Notes under the pieces: model-generated
Databases searched by the model: none
Seen by the model: the letters and a program-made list of their open reading frames with translations, nothing else
Told to the model about the DNA's origin: nothing
In this document: positions 25,011 to 34,196 of the stretch, one piece after another
Layout: every line of letters starts with the position of its first letter
How positions within the stretch are numbered: position 1 is the first letter of the stretch
From: an uncultured Holdemanella sp.
GTDB lineage: Bacteria > Bacillota_I > Bacilli_A > Erysipelotrichales > Erysipelotrichaceae
Direction: 5' to 3'
Length of the DNA stretch: 51,097 nt
NCBI GenBank assembly: GCA_900754615.1
Contig: CAAEDN010000004.1
Location: 1 to 51,097 of the forward strand
Position numbers and translations under genes: made by a program

Positions 25011-27086
25011 ATGAAAGAGATTAGTTCGAGTCGTATTTATGAAATTTTAGGCGATGAATTTAAAAATATTTATATTGTAGACTGTGCTAGTCAGTGTGTA
25101 TATGCTTTTAAGGAAAGCTTGAAATTACCAGGCTTTTCTCAATCTATGAAATATAATGATGCAATGAATCAATATATTGATGATCGGGTTTATGAAAGCA
25201 ATCGCGATATGTTAAGAATGGCTCTTTCATTTCATTCTCTTTATACAAGGTTAGAAAAAACAGAGCAGTTTAATATACATTATCAATCCAAAAGTGATTC
25301 AGAAGTACATTTCATGTATACACATTTTGGTCGTATTATGGATGGAAATCGCTTAGACAAGATTATCATTGGATTTGCGAATGAGGATTTAGATATTCGA
25401 AGAAATAATCTGGATATGGTTAATAATACAATTGTTCCAAGTGGTTTAAGAAGAAAAGTATTGATTGTTGAAGACAATGAAATCAATCGTGAAATATTAA
25501 AAGAAACATTAAAAGATGATTATGATGTTCTTGAAGCAATCAATGGAGAAGAAGGCTTAAAAATCTTATCGCAGAATTATAAAGACATTTCTATTATTTT
25601 GCTGGATGTCGTTATGCCTGTATGTGATGGATTTGAGTTTTTAAATCGTCAAAAATCAGACTCATTGTTGGCAAGTGTTCCGGTTATAGTTACAACTGGA
25701 AATAATTCTCAAGAAGATGAATTAAAATGCTTAGGCTTAGGGGCTGTTGATTTTATCACAAAGCCATATAATGCTCGAATTGTAAAAAGTCGGATTGACA
25801 GTGTTATCAAGTTAAGAGAGTCTAGCATGACTTTGGCAGCTATTGAAAGAGATGAATTAACAGGGTTATATACTAGACAAGCATTTTATCATCATGCAAG
25901 AACATTTATTGATTTTATTTCTAATAAAAACTGTCATGTGGTTGTTTTAGATGTTGCGGATTTTAAGTTGATCAATGGAACCTATGGGGCAAAAAAAGGA
26001 AATGACGTTTTAGTATATCTTGCCAATGCCTTTCGATATTATGGAAAGAATGGCTTATTGACACGCTATGAGGGAGATCAATTACTTGGGTTATTCCATA
26101 GTGATGAACATATAGATGTTGAAAAAATAGAAAAGAATTTGTATAAAATTGTAGAGGATGCTCCCATTCCGAATATCCGTATTAAAGTTGGTATATATGA
26201 AAATGTCGATAAAAATTTACAGATTCCGATTATTTGTGATCGTGCTTTAATGGCTGTAAAGAGCATTTCAAAGGATTTTAAAACAAATGTAGCTTTTTTT
26301 ACGAAAGAAATGAATCAAAAGCAGTTAGCACAAAGACAAATGGAGAATGAATTTAAATCGGCAATCTTAAATAAAGAATTTAAAGTATATTACCAACCTA
26401 AATATGATGTAAAAACAGAACAAATTGTAGGTGCTGAAGCACTGGTTCGCTGGCAAAAACAAGATGGAGAAATCATTTCACCTGGGAAGTTTATACCTTT
26501 ATTTGAAAGGGATGGCCTTGTTGTTCAGTTAGATACATATGTATTTGAAAATGTATGCCAGTTTCAACATTATCGAATACAAAATAATTTACCTATTGTA
26601 CCAATTTCAGTCAATTTATCTCGTGCAAGCATTCATTTTAGTCATGTTGTAGCGAAATATGTAGAAATTGTAGAGCAAAATGAGATTCCATTTGATTGTG
26701 TTCCACTTGAGTTAACGGAATCTGCCGCTTTATATTCTCAACAAATTGCCACAATCACAGATCAGCTTGTGAAGGCAGGATTCATACTTCATATGGATGA
26801 TTTTGGTTCCGGCTATTCCTCTTTGACAAGTTTGAATGAGTTAAAATTTTCTACTGTGAAATTAGATAAGAGTTTGATTGACTATATCAATCAGAATCGA
26901 GGTAAAAAAATTATTCAGCAAGCCATTGATTTAGGTCATGGCTTAGATATGAAGGTTGTGGCTGAAGGGGTAGAAACAAAATATCAAAGGGATTGTCTAG
27001 AAAAAATGAGATGTGATGAGATTCAAGGTTTCTATTATTCAAAACCTTTGAAAGAAGAAGATTTTATAAGCTTAGCGTCATACTAA
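25011..27086 (+). CDS. response regulator with degenerate GGDEF and intact EAL (c-di-GMP phosphodiesterase)
   Basis: The 691-residue protein has an N-terminal sensor-like region of about 145 residues that I cannot name (possibly PAS-like). A receiver domain follows (KVLIVEDN, phospho-acceptor D199 in LLDVVMP, the conserved Lys in ITKPYN). Then come a GGDEF domain (about 280-430) and an EAL domain (about 440-690). The GGDEF signature is EGDQL (residues 354-358), so cyclase activity is probably lost. The EAL domain keeps the key blocks EALVRW, LELTES, DDFGSGYSSL, KLDKSLI, VAEGVET and QGFYYSKP. I infer a phosphorylation-controlled c-di-GMP phosphodiesterase. No histidine kinase is adjacent. The stop codon lies in a terminator arm. 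Confidence 0.85.
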   Translation: MKEISSSRIYEILGDEFKNIYIVDCASQCVYAFKESLKLPGFSQSMKYNDAMNQYIDDRVYESNRDMLRMALSFHSLYTRLEKTEQFNIHYQSKSDSEVHFMYTHFGRIMDGNRLDKIIIGFANEDLDIRRNNLDMVNNTIVPSGLRRKVLIVEDNEINREILKETLKDDYDVLEAINGEEGLKILSQNYKDISIILLDVVMPVCDGFEFLNRQKSDSLLASVPVIVTTGNNSQEDELKCLGLGAVDFITKPYNARIVKSRIDSVIKLRESSMTLAAIERDELTGLYTRQAFYHHARTFIDFISNKNCHVVVLDVADFKLINGTYGAKKGNDVLVYLANAFRYYGKNGLLTRYEGDQLLGLFHSDEHIDVEKIEKNLYKIVEDAPIPNIRIKVGIYENVDKNLQIPIICDRALMAVKSISKDFKTNVAFFTKEMNQKQLAQRQMENEFKSAILNKEFKVYYQPKYDVKTEQIVGAEALVRWQKQDGEIISPGKFIPLFERDGLVVQLDTYVFENVCQFQHYRIQNNLPIVPISVNLSRASIHFSHVVAKYVEIVEQNEIPFDCVPLELTESAALYSQQIATITDQLVKAGFILHMDDFGSGYSSLTSLNELKFSTVKLDKSLIDYINQNRGKKIIQQAIDLGHGLDMKVVAEGVETKYQRDCLEKMRCDEIQGFYYSKPLKEEDFISLASY

Positions 27087-27099
27087 GCTTTTCTTTATT
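27068..27099 (+). terminator. intrinsic terminator after the REC-GGDEF-EAL gene
   Basis: AAGCTTAG (27068-27075) and CTAAGCTT (27083-27090) form a perfect eight-base-pair stem with a seven-base loop, followed by a T-rich tail. The stop TAA is in the right arm. Confidence 0.75.
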
Positions 27100-27120
27100 T
27101 CTAACAAAACAATTAGTATA

Positions 27121-27149
27121 TTAACAATAAAATATAACTAATATATAAC
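27121..27149 (+). promoter_or_regulatory. possible promoter of the GAF-GGDEF gene
   Basis: TTAACA (27121-27126), 17 bases and TATAAC (27144-27149) give a plausible promoter in an AT-rich 187-base gap. Further TATAAT copies near 27160 and 27183 are alternatives, so the exact start is uncertain. Confidence 0.4.
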
Positions 27150-27273
27150 CAGAGTCAGATTATAATAAGAATAGATATGCCGTATAATTAAGGCTTTATA
27201 GGTTGATTTAGAAAAGCATAGTAATAATAAAAATGAAAAAACTTCTAACTATGAAAGAAAGGAAGGTTTTCAA

Positions 27274-28722
27274 ATGGAAGCACTTATTAAGTATGAACTG
27301 GTAATCAATGAAGCTTTACAATCTGCACTTATGTATGATACACCTGAGGAACAAATTTTTGAGTTTATAAGCTTTTTTGGTAGACATATAGGTTGTGATC
27401 GATTTTATATTTTTGAGGATAATACAAAAGATCATGTGACAAATAATACATACGAATGGTGTGCTGAGGGAGTATCGAAAGAAATTCAGAATCTACAATG
27501 TGTCGATATGGATATCATTAGCTGGTGGTATGAAACTTTTGATAAAGGAGAGAATATAATCATTCAAGATATAGAGAGCATTAAAGAAGTACATCCATAT
27601 ACGTATCATACATTGTCAAAACAAAATGTTAAATCACTCGTAGTATGTCCGATTCGATATAAAGAAGAAATTCATGCTTTTTTTGGTGTAGATAATCCGC
27701 CTGTTCATGAAATTTTAGGATTAGTCACATTTTTAGATATGATAGCGACTATGGTCGTTAGCTTTCTCAAGATTCGAAATGCCCAAATCAAAACGAAAAG
27801 AGAAGCTAAAATGAGTGGATATACAGCTTTGGCTCAAATTTATATGTCAATGCATTATGTCAATGTACAGACAAATCAATTTCATATTGTTAAAATAAAA
27901 GATGAAATATTAAAATTTCTTGGAAGAGATGCATTAAATTCAAAGGAATATGATATTGAAGATGATTTTATGTTGCATATGCAAAGAATTCATCAAAGAT
28001 TTTGTAACCCGGATTATTTAGTGTATGCACTTGATTTTATCGATTTGAATACACTTGAAGAAAGAATGAAAAATCATCATTCCATTGATCATGTTTTCTA
28101 TGGAAAAATATCTGGATGGTGTCGCAGTCGTTTTATTCCAGTGGACTTTGATGAGAATGGTCATTTGTTGCATGTGCTTTATTGTATGGAAAATATTGAT
28201 GAACAAAAAAAGAGAGAAGATAAGCTTCTATATATGGCACAAACCGATACTATGACAGGAATTTGCAATCGTGGCACTGGTGAAAAGATGATTGAAAGGG
28301 TTTTGAAAAATAAAGTGAGTGGTATGATGTGTTTAGTGGATTGTGATAAATTTAAATCTATTAATGATACATATGGACATATGGTAGGAGATGAAGTCAT
28401 TATTGCCATTGCGAATACTTTGCAGAAATCATGTCGTGGAAAAGATGTTGTTATGCGCTTAGGCGGAGATGAATTTGCGATGTTTATTCCGGGAGTCACA
28501 CAACAAAAATGTGCTAAAACTTTTTTCAAACGCCTATTTGAGAATGTCAAAAAGATACAGATTGATGCACTAGAAGGAAAAGAGATTATCATCAGTTTAG
28601 GTGCATGTATTTATGATGGGCATGAAGACCTAAGCTTTGATGACTTGTATTATAGAGCGGATTCAGCAATGTATGAAAGTAAAAAGAAAGTGGGCTATAG
28701 TGCTACGATCTATAGAAAATAA
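27274..28722 (+). CDS. GAF-domain diguanylate cyclase
   Basis: This 482-residue protein probably makes c-di-GMP from two GTP. The N-terminal 160 residues look like a GAF sensor (FISFFGRHIGCDRFYIFED, NTYEWCAEGV, VVCPIRY, FFGVDNPP). A middle region of about 120 residues is PAS-like. The C-terminal GGDEF domain is intact: DCDKFKSINDTYGHMVGDE, then RLGGDEFAMF with GGDEF at residues 397-401. RGKD lies five residues before GGDEF, which fits the RxxD inhibitory site for c-di-GMP feedback. Start chosen from AAGGAAGG upstream. Together with the upstream EAL protein it makes a matched synthesis/degradation pair, although a terminator separates them. No membrane helix is seen. Confidence 0.88.
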   Translation: MEALIKYELVINEALQSALMYDTPEEQIFEFISFFGRHIGCDRFYIFEDNTKDHVTNNTYEWCAEGVSKEIQNLQCVDMDIISWWYETFDKGENIIIQDIESIKEVHPYTYHTLSKQNVKSLVVCPIRYKEEIHAFFGVDNPPVHEILGLVTFLDMIATMVVSFLKIRNAQIKTKREAKMSGYTALAQIYMSMHYVNVQTNQFHIVKIKDEILKFLGRDALNSKEYDIEDDFMLHMQRIHQRFCNPDYLVYALDFIDLNTLEERMKNHHSIDHVFYGKISGWCRSRFIPVDFDENGHLLHVLYCMENIDEQKKREDKLLYMAQTDTMTGICNRGTGEKMIERVLKNKVSGMMCLVDCDKFKSINDTYGHMVGDEVIIAIANTLQKSCRGKDVVMRLGGDEFAMFIPGVTQQKCAKTFFKRLFENVKKIQIDALEGKEIIISLGACIYDGHEDLSFDDLYYRADSAMYESKKKVGYSATIYRK

Positions 28723-28739
28723 TTTTTTCTTTACTATCT

Positions 28740-28769
28740 TTGAAATTTGGTGTATAACTTAATTATAAA
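28740..28769 (+). promoter_or_regulatory. promoter of the TPP riboswitch-thiC transcript
   Basis: TTGAAA (28740-28745), an 18-base spacer and TATAAA (28764-28769) sit just before the riboswitch. Confidence 0.6.
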
Positions 28770-28774
28770 TAAAA

Positions 28775-28858
28775 AAGGGAGCTTGTATGACAGGCTGAGA
28801 GGAAAGTATGACTTTCGACCTATAACCTGATTTGGATAATGCCAACGTAGGGAAATAC
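28775..28858 (+). ncRNA. TPP riboswitch (THI element)
   Basis: The conserved THI-box elements are present in order: GGGAGCTTG near 28777, GGCTGAGAGG near 28794, a variable stem, GACC near 28817, AACCTGATTTGGATAATGCC (28824-28843), then AACGTAGGGAA. It should bind thiamine pyrophosphate and, with the terminator at 28870, switch thiC off when thiamine is plentiful. Confidence 0.93.
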
Positions 28859-28869
28859 TTTGTTTTTTA

Positions 28870-28902
28870 GTGAGTAGTTCTTTGTTGGCTGCTCACTTTT
28901 TT
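28870..28902 (+). terminator. expression-platform terminator of the TPP riboswitch
   Basis: GTGAGTAG (28870-28877) pairs with CTGCTCAC (28889-28896) with one G-U, an 11-base loop and six T. Its place between aptamer and thiC indicates transcriptional control. Confidence 0.85.
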
Positions 28903-28965
28903 AGTGGCAAAATGGGAGCACCACTTTTTGTCACATTAAATAATCATTTGAAAAGGAGAATTAAA

Positions 28966-30306
28966 ATGACAACAAATGAAAGTACGGTAAGTACAGGCGC
29001 TACATATACCACACAGATGGATGCTGCGCGTAAAGGAATTATTACGCCAGAAATGAAAATTGTAGCCCAAAAAGAAAAAATGACAGAAGAAGCGTTACGT
29101 GAGTTAGTTGCTTGTGGAAAGGTTGTAATTCCTGCAAACAAAAACCATAAATCTTTAGATCCTGAAGGTGTTGGTAGTATGTTACGAACAAAAATCAATG
29201 TAAACTTAGGGGTTTCTAGAGACTGCAAAGATTATGATATTGAAATGAAGAAAGTTATGGCTGCTGTAAATTTAGGCGCTGAATCTATTATGGACCTTTC
29301 GAGTCATGGAAATACACAGCCATTCCGTCAAAAATTAACAGCGGAATGTCCAGCTATGATTGGTACTGTACCTGTATATGATAGTGTGATTCACTACCAA
29401 AGAGATTTAAATACTTTAACTGCTCAAGATTTTTTAGATGTGATTGAATTACATGCTAAAGATGGCGTGGATTTTGTGACATTGCACTGTGGAATCACAA
29501 GAAAAACAATTGATCAAATTAAAAAACACAAACGTAAGACAAATATTGTTTCTCGTGGAGGAAGTTTAGTTTTCGCATGGATGTCAATGACTGGAAATGA
29601 AAACCCATTCTATGAATACTATGATGAAATCTTGGATATTTGTGAAAAATACGATGTGACAATTTCTTTAGGTGATGCATGTCGTCCTGGATGTTTAGCT
29701 GATGCGACAGATGTATGTCAAATTGAGGAATTAGTTCGTTTAGGAGAACTTACAAAACGTGCATGGGAACACAATGTACAAGTAATTGTTGAAGGACCTG
29801 GACATGTCCCTTTAAATCAAGTTGCAGCGAATATGCAAGTGCAGCAACAAATCTGTATGGGAGCTCCATTCTATGTATTAGGTCCGATCGTTACCGATAT
29901 TGCCCCAGGATATGATCATATTACAGCTGCAATCGGTGGTGCGGTTGCCGCTATGTCAGGCGCTGCTTTCCTATGCTATGTAACGCCTGCAGAGCATTTA
30001 GCATTGCCAAATGTGGAAGATACAAAACAAGGAATTATTGCTTCTAAAATTGCTGCACATGCAGCAGATATTGCCAAGGGTGTGCCTGGAGCAAGAAATA
30101 TTGATGATAAAATGGCAGATGCAAGAAAGGCATTGGATTGGGATGCTCAATTTGAGTGTGCGTTAGATCCTGAAACCGCAAAAGCGATTCGTACAAGTCG
30201 TATGCCAGAAGAAGATCACAGTGATACTTGTAGTATGTGTGGTAAATTCTGTGCTGTTCGTAGTATGAATAAGGCTCTAGCTGGAGAAAATATCGATATT
30301 CTATAA
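28966..30306 (+). CDS. thiC: phosphomethylpyrimidine synthase ThiC
   Basis: ThiC is the radical-SAM enzyme that rearranges AIR into HMP phosphate, the pyrimidine half of thiamine. The C-terminal CSMCGKFCAVRS supplies the unusual CxxCxxxxC cluster motif. Other blocks are SIMDLSSHG, DFVTLHCGITRK, EGPGHVPL, GPIVTDIAPGYDHI and YVTPAEHLALP. At 446 residues it is the short form, lacking the N-terminal extension of the roughly 600-residue enzymes of B. subtilis and E. coli. The open frame reaches back to a GTG at 28870, but that lies in the riboswitch terminator; the ATG at 28966 has AAAGGAG upstream. No other thi gene is in the window. Confidence 0.95.
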   Translation: MTTNESTVSTGATYTTQMDAARKGIITPEMKIVAQKEKMTEEALRELVACGKVVIPANKNHKSLDPEGVGSMLRTKINVNLGVSRDCKDYDIEMKKVMAAVNLGAESIMDLSSHGNTQPFRQKLTAECPAMIGTVPVYDSVIHYQRDLNTLTAQDFLDVIELHAKDGVDFVTLHCGITRKTIDQIKKHKRKTNIVSRGGSLVFAWMSMTGNENPFYEYYDEILDICEKYDVTISLGDACRPGCLADATDVCQIEELVRLGELTKRAWEHNVQVIVEGPGHVPLNQVAANMQVQQQICMGAPFYVLGPIVTDIAPGYDHITAAIGGAVAAMSGAAFLCYVTPAEHLALPNVEDTKQGIIASKIAAHAADIAKGVPGARNIDDKMADARKALDWDAQFECALDPETAKAIRTSRMPEEDHSDTCSMCGKFCAVRSMNKALAGENIDIL

Positions 30307-30334
30307 GCGTAGTTTGTACTACGCTTTCATTTTC
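30305..30334 (+). terminator. intrinsic terminator of thiC
   Basis: AAGCGTAG (30305-30312) and CTACGCTT (30319-30326) form a perfect eight-base-pair stem overlapping the stop codon, followed by an interrupted T-rich tail. Confidence 0.65.
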
Positions 30335-30410
30335 ATTTGTATATTTTAGTATAGTTTATATTTTTCAATCGAATGTGAATGAGTTTAATAAAAATATGTT
30401 ATATTAAATG

Positions 30411-30453
30411 TGTAACGATTGATTGTTGGGGCTCAACATAAATAAATGTTACA
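30411..30453 (+). other. nested inverted repeats upstream of the Crp/Fnr-family gene
   Basis: An outer pair TGTAAC/GTTACA (30411-30416, 30448-30453) encloses an inner hairpin TGTTG/CAACA (30424-30428, 30434-30438) with a GGGCT loop. It could be a leader RNA structure or a dyad operator. Confidence 0.4.
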
Positions 30454-30502
30454 GATATTTATTAATCGATTATGCTATAAACGGATTAAAAGAGGGTTAT
30501 TT

Positions 30503-31153
30503 ATGAGTGAGTGCATTTTACATTTTCTTGAAGAAAATAATGTGCCTATAATCACAAAAAAGAAGCATACATATTTAATGATGGATGGACATGATCAGGA
30601 AGATATGTATATATTAAAAGAAGGCATTATAAAAGTAAGTATTATTTTGTGTGATGGGCGCGAATTTAATATTACTTATATTAAAGATTTTGATGTGTTT
30701 TCACTTTTAAAAGATGAAATCAACAAATTTTCTTCTTCTCCATTTCGTGTTCGTATTGAAAGTGATTCGGCTGCATTTTATCGAATTCCTAGAGAATTCT
30801 TTTATAATGAATTCAGTCATAATCCGGCATGGGATGAGTATGTAAATGAATATTATCGTACAAAACTAAAAGAAGCTATTATACGCCAGCAAGTTATGAC
30901 AATGAATGGTAAAAATGGAGCGGTTTGTGCTTTTATTTATAGCTTGATTCCATTATTCGGTAGAAAAGTTAAAAAAGGTATTTTTATTGATTTACAAATC
31001 ACCAATGATGATATTGCTAGTTTTTGTGGAGTTTCGACAAGAAACAGTGTGAATCGTATCTTGCGTGGATTAAGAGAAGAAAATGTCATCACAATGGTAT
31101 ATCATAAAATCTTGATTTTAGATGAAAATTATTTAAAGCGTTACGTACAATAA
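30503..31153 (+). CDS. Crp/Fnr-family transcriptional regulator
   Basis: The 216-residue protein has an N-terminal cyclic-nucleotide-binding-like beta-roll (about residues 15-120, with DMYILKEGIIKVSIILCDGRE) and a C-terminal Crp-type winged helix (ITNDDIASFCGVSTRNSVNRILRGL). The ligand-binding region lacks a clear cAMP phosphate-binding signature and there is no N-terminal cysteine cluster as in Fnr, so the signal is unknown. The frame is open from 30446, but the ATG at 30503 has AGAGGG eight bases upstream. The gene is flanked by terminators and preceded by nested inverted repeats. Autoregulation is possible but not shown. Confidence 0.8.
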   Translation: MSECILHFLEENNVPIITKKKHTYLMMDGHDQEDMYILKEGIIKVSIILCDGREFNITYIKDFDVFSLLKDEINKFSSSPFRVRIESDSAAFYRIPREFFYNEFSHNPAWDEYVNEYYRTKLKEAIIRQQVMTMNGKNGAVCAFIYSLIPLFGRKVKKGIFIDLQITNDDIASFCGVSTRNSVNRILRGLREENVITMVYHKILILDENYLKRYVQ

Positions 31154-31154
31154 A

Positions 31155-31201
31155 AAAAAGGAACCGTGATATGATATCAAATCACTGACGGGTTCCTTTT
31201 T
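31155..31201. terminator. bidirectional terminator between convergent genes
   Basis: AAAAAGGAACC (31155-31165) pairs with GGTTCCTTTTT (31191-31201), and an inner GTGAT/ATCAC extends the stem. The A-run on one side and T-run on the other let it stop transcription from both directions. Confidence 0.85.
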
Positions 31202-31206
31202 GTATT

Positions 31207-32832
31207 TTAAGTCTTATCGTTCTTCAAAATTGTCATATACATCAATAGTTGTTTTCGAGATTTTACCCCAAGCTTACTATATATATTTCGATTATGATAC
31301 TTTAGTGTATTATCTGTAATACTTAATGTATCTAGAATATCCTTGCTGGAATATCCCTTCATGTATAATTCTAGGATTTCTTTTTCTTTGCGCGTTAAAG
31401 TCGCAAGACATTCTAAGAAACGTTTATATTCATCTTTATCAATATCATCGATGCGTTTTGTCGTTAAACGCTCGACTTCTTTTTTCGCTCTGTCATATTC
31501 CTTTTGGATAGCTTCATGTTCATTTTCAATCTGTTGCAGCTTCTTGCGATTTTCCTGCATCTCCAGCTCAAGCGTCAACATTTTATTCTCAACTTCATAG
31601 TCTTTTTTAGATAAGAAATCCAATAGGTCATCGATTTCTTGTACATCATAGCGCGTACTGTTTTTATTGTCTTTACGCAATTGCTCTAACCCCTTTAGAA
31701 TCGGAGATAGATATCTTTGACTAAAGAAGGAGCACCCCAAAAATACAAATAAGAGTAAGACAATGGTAAAGAAGAATAATTCAATATTACTCTTTGCGAT
31801 AGCTCGATTATAGTCAGAATCCAAAATCATAACGTATGTAGAATAAGTTTGATTCTTTGAAATTTTGACTGTGTTCTTAACACCAATATAATTACGATCC
31901 TTACTTGTGATTCTCAATAAGTTATTGCCAATAGACTTAATGGAAAGATCTCCATTTGGCATATAATAGAATCCGTTTTGGTTTCCCGTACTAAATCCTT
32001 CATTTGTGATGATTGAATCGGAGTCTGGTATTAAAAGACACGTTAAATGGTTGAGTGTTGAAGGCTGGGTATGGGCAAATTTAAACCAGCTTTGTGAAAT
32101 TTCAAAACCACAAAGACCATAGAAGGTTCCATCCTTTCCAATGAGTGGGACACGTAATAGAGCGATTCTTTCACCTGTGTATGGCAATTGAATAATATTT
32201 GATAGGGAATAATCAAAATCCCCTTTTTTTAATTCTTCATAATCGGGTACAAGTGTAATATCAAATTCCTGTCTCCATTTACGATGTGGCATGATGCCAT
32301 GTTTTTTGCCAATATTGGCAATTCCACGATATAAAATTAAGTCTTCCTTTGAATAGGACATTGTCGTTTTTTGAAGATACACACCACTTCGTTGTGTCTG
32401 CGCATTATCCAAAGTGGAATTGATTGTCGTATCTAGTTGTATATAAGCTCCTGAACAATTAGATCGTTCAAGATATTGTCCTAAAGGCTGAATCATATCA
32501 TTTTCTAAAGAATAGATGGCATTGGGATTATCCTGCAGCTGTTGAAAGGTTAATCCTTGATTTTCTAAGTTTGTTTCTAATAAAGTTTTCATATTATCAG
32601 CCAATGCGATGTTCATAGAGGCCAAGTCATCCCAATAACTTTCCATATTGTTTGTGAAGTATTCACTTTGTATTGTTAGATCTTTATGAAAATCTTGTTC
32701 TGTTGTTCCTAGTCTTCCAAATAGGAAGAGTCCCATTAATAAAGTAATACTGATGGTAGTCACTAGAAAGAACATATATACGAAAAGCTTTCGTTTCATG
32801 GATCTTTCTTTTGATTTAAAACTTAATTGCAT
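31207..32832 (-). CDS. membrane-anchored LuxR-type regulator with extracytoplasmic sensor
   Basis: This 541-residue protein has a membrane helix near residues 17-38, about 310 residues outside the membrane, and a second helix near 346-367. A long charged coiled coil follows (about 415-465). The C-terminal LuxR helix-turn-helix (about 475-540) contains LTRKEKEILELYMKGYSSK and ITDNTLKYHNRNIYSKLGV. The external part is laid out like a Cache-type sensor, but I cannot confirm the fold. It resembles a one-component receptor that binds DNA from the membrane. The ATG has GAGGT seven bases upstream. Its gene starts nine bases after the solute-binding lipoprotein gene, so the two are an operon and the lipoprotein may present the ligand. 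Confidence 0.75.
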   Translation of the reverse strand: MQLSFKSKERSMKRKLFVYMFFLVTTISITLLMGLFLFGRLGTTEQDFHKDLTIQSEYFTNNMESYWDDLASMNIALADNMKTLLETNLENQGLTFQQLQDNPNAIYSLENDMIQPLGQYLERSNCSGAYIQLDTTINSTLDNAQTQRSGVYLQKTTMSYSKEDLILYRGIANIGKKHGIMPHRKWRQEFDITLVPDYEELKKGDFDYSLSNIIQLPYTGERIALLRVPLIGKDGTFYGLCGFEISQSWFKFAHTQPSTLNHLTCLLIPDSDSIITNEGFSTGNQNGFYYMPNGDLSIKSIGNNLLRITSKDRNYIGVKNTVKISKNQTYSTYVMILDSDYNRAIAKSNIELFFFTIVLLLFVFLGCSFFSQRYLSPILKGLEQLRKDNKNSTRYDVQEIDDLLDFLSKKDYEVENKMLTLELEMQENRKKLQQIENEHEAIQKEYDRAKKEVERLTTKRIDDIDKDEYKRFLECLATLTRKEKEILELYMKGYSSKDILDTLSITDNTLKYHNRNIYSKLGVKSRKQLLMYMTILKNDKT

Positions 32833-32841
32833 AGGCTAACC

Positions 32842-34170
32842 TCAAGAAAGACTTTTTAAAATACTCATTGCTTCATCTACAATTTCATCTATATCTTCAC
32901 CAGCAGCAGCTCGAGCTTGCCATTCTGGTTGATGGCTTCTTACTTGATCATAAAATGCATAAGCCTTTTTAGACATCGCATATGTGACTTCTTTTGAGAT
33001 AACTGTATAGTCAGATTTCATTTCATATAGCGCATTATATAAAGATTGAGTTTCTTTATCATCAAATTTTGCATCTTTTAATTCAGAAAAAGCCGATTTT
33101 GTGACAGGCATATAACCACCTTGTGTCACAAAGTCCACATTTCGATTTGGCTCAACAAGCCAATGCGCAAATACACTGGCAGCTTCTTGTTTTTGTTCCG
33201 TTGTCTTATAAGAACACAATCCCACTCCTGCTTGTGTCATGAGGGCATGGTCTTTATCGGCCTTTGGATAAGGCAGGGCAATCGCATTTAATGGTTCCGT
33301 TGTATTATCTGGATATGTAACGATGTCATTTAAATAGAGATAGGCTGCACTGCTGGATACACCAATGAGTGTTTCTCCGGTTGTAAGTTCTGTGCTTGAA
33401 TAGAAATCTGAAGCAGAAATATGGCCTTTGATCAATGGTTCTAGAAAGGTTCTAAAGGCTTCTTTAAAAGCAGGATCCTCCGTATTGTACCAGCCATTCT
33501 CTGTAAACATATTCTTTGTTCCTAATGCGATCGCATAAGATTCAATGGAATTTAATAGATAATCAAAGCATAATAACGGCTTTCCATTTGACCATTCATA
33601 ATATTTTTCGGCTACATCAAACGTTTGATTCCAAGTGTCAAAATCATTTAATGAAACAGCGGTATCATTAGAAAACTTTTCAAATTGTGTACCATTCATA
33701 AATAAAACGATTGTTGATTTTGATAATGGAAGATCCACAAGCTTATCCTCTAACATTCCTGCATCTAAAAACTCATCAACAAAATTTAAAATTTCCTTCT
33801 CTGTAAATACATCATTCCATACAACACTCTTATCTAAGCCTACCTGTTTGGCATTATGAATATGTCCTGTATAAAGATCTGGCATTGGATCTGCACCTGG
33901 TTCTTTAGATAAACTTTCTTCAAGCTCAGAACCAATTTTACTCGCATTGGTTATTTTTGTGACATTAATTATGATGCCCTTGTCCTTGCCTTCTGTTTCG
34001 TTGAATTCAGCAATCAACTGATTCATCGGAGAATTTACTTGTTCTCCATAAACATGCCACATTGTTAAGGTCACTGGGTTATCTTTATCGAGTAAAGATT
34101 TTGACGAACACCCATATAGATTGCATAGGCCTAGGCCAAATACTAATAAATATTTTATAACTTTTTTCAT
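32842..34170 (-). CDS. extracellular solute-binding lipoprotein (family 1)
   Basis: A 442-residue lipoprotein with signal peptide and lipobox LYGC (C21). The mature part matches family-1 ABC solute-binding proteins for sugars: TLTMWHVYGEQ near the start, FNETEGKDKGIIINV, PDLYTGHI, ASVFAHWL, and a C-terminal helix-rich end. Such proteins normally feed an ABC permease, but none is encoded nearby; the only partner is the LuxR-type membrane regulator nine bases downstream. AGGGG is the ribosome-binding site. Upstream lie a promoter, a GC-rich leader hairpin and a cre-like palindrome. I infer a sensing rather than uptake role; a permease elsewhere in the genome cannot be excluded. Confidence 0.85.
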   Translation of the reverse strand: MKKVIKYLLVFGLGLCNLYGCSSKSLLDKDNPVTLTMWHVYGEQVNSPMNQLIAEFNETEGKDKGIIINVTKITNASKIGSELEESLSKEPGADPMPDLYTGHIHNAKQVGLDKSVVWNDVFTEKEILNFVDEFLDAGMLEDKLVDLPLSKSTIVLFMNGTQFEKFSNDTAVSLNDFDTWNQTFDVAEKYYEWSNGKPLLCFDYLLNSIESYAIALGTKNMFTENGWYNTEDPAFKEAFRTFLEPLIKGHISASDFYSSTELTTGETLIGVSSSAAYLYLNDIVTYPDNTTEPLNAIALPYPKADKDHALMTQAGVGLCSYKTTEQKQEAASVFAHWLVEPNRNVDFVTQGGYMPVTKSAFSELKDAKFDDKETQSLYNALYEMKSDYTVISKEVTYAMSKKAYAFYDQVRSHQPEWQARAAAGEDIDEIVDEAMSILKSLS

Positions 34171-34196
34171 AATTTTCCCCTTTATTTACAGCAGTT

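Noticed and set aside
28870..28965. Longer thiC start from the GTG at 28870
   Set aside because: It begins inside the riboswitch terminator hairpin; the ATG at 28966 has a proper ribosome-binding site and the family start.
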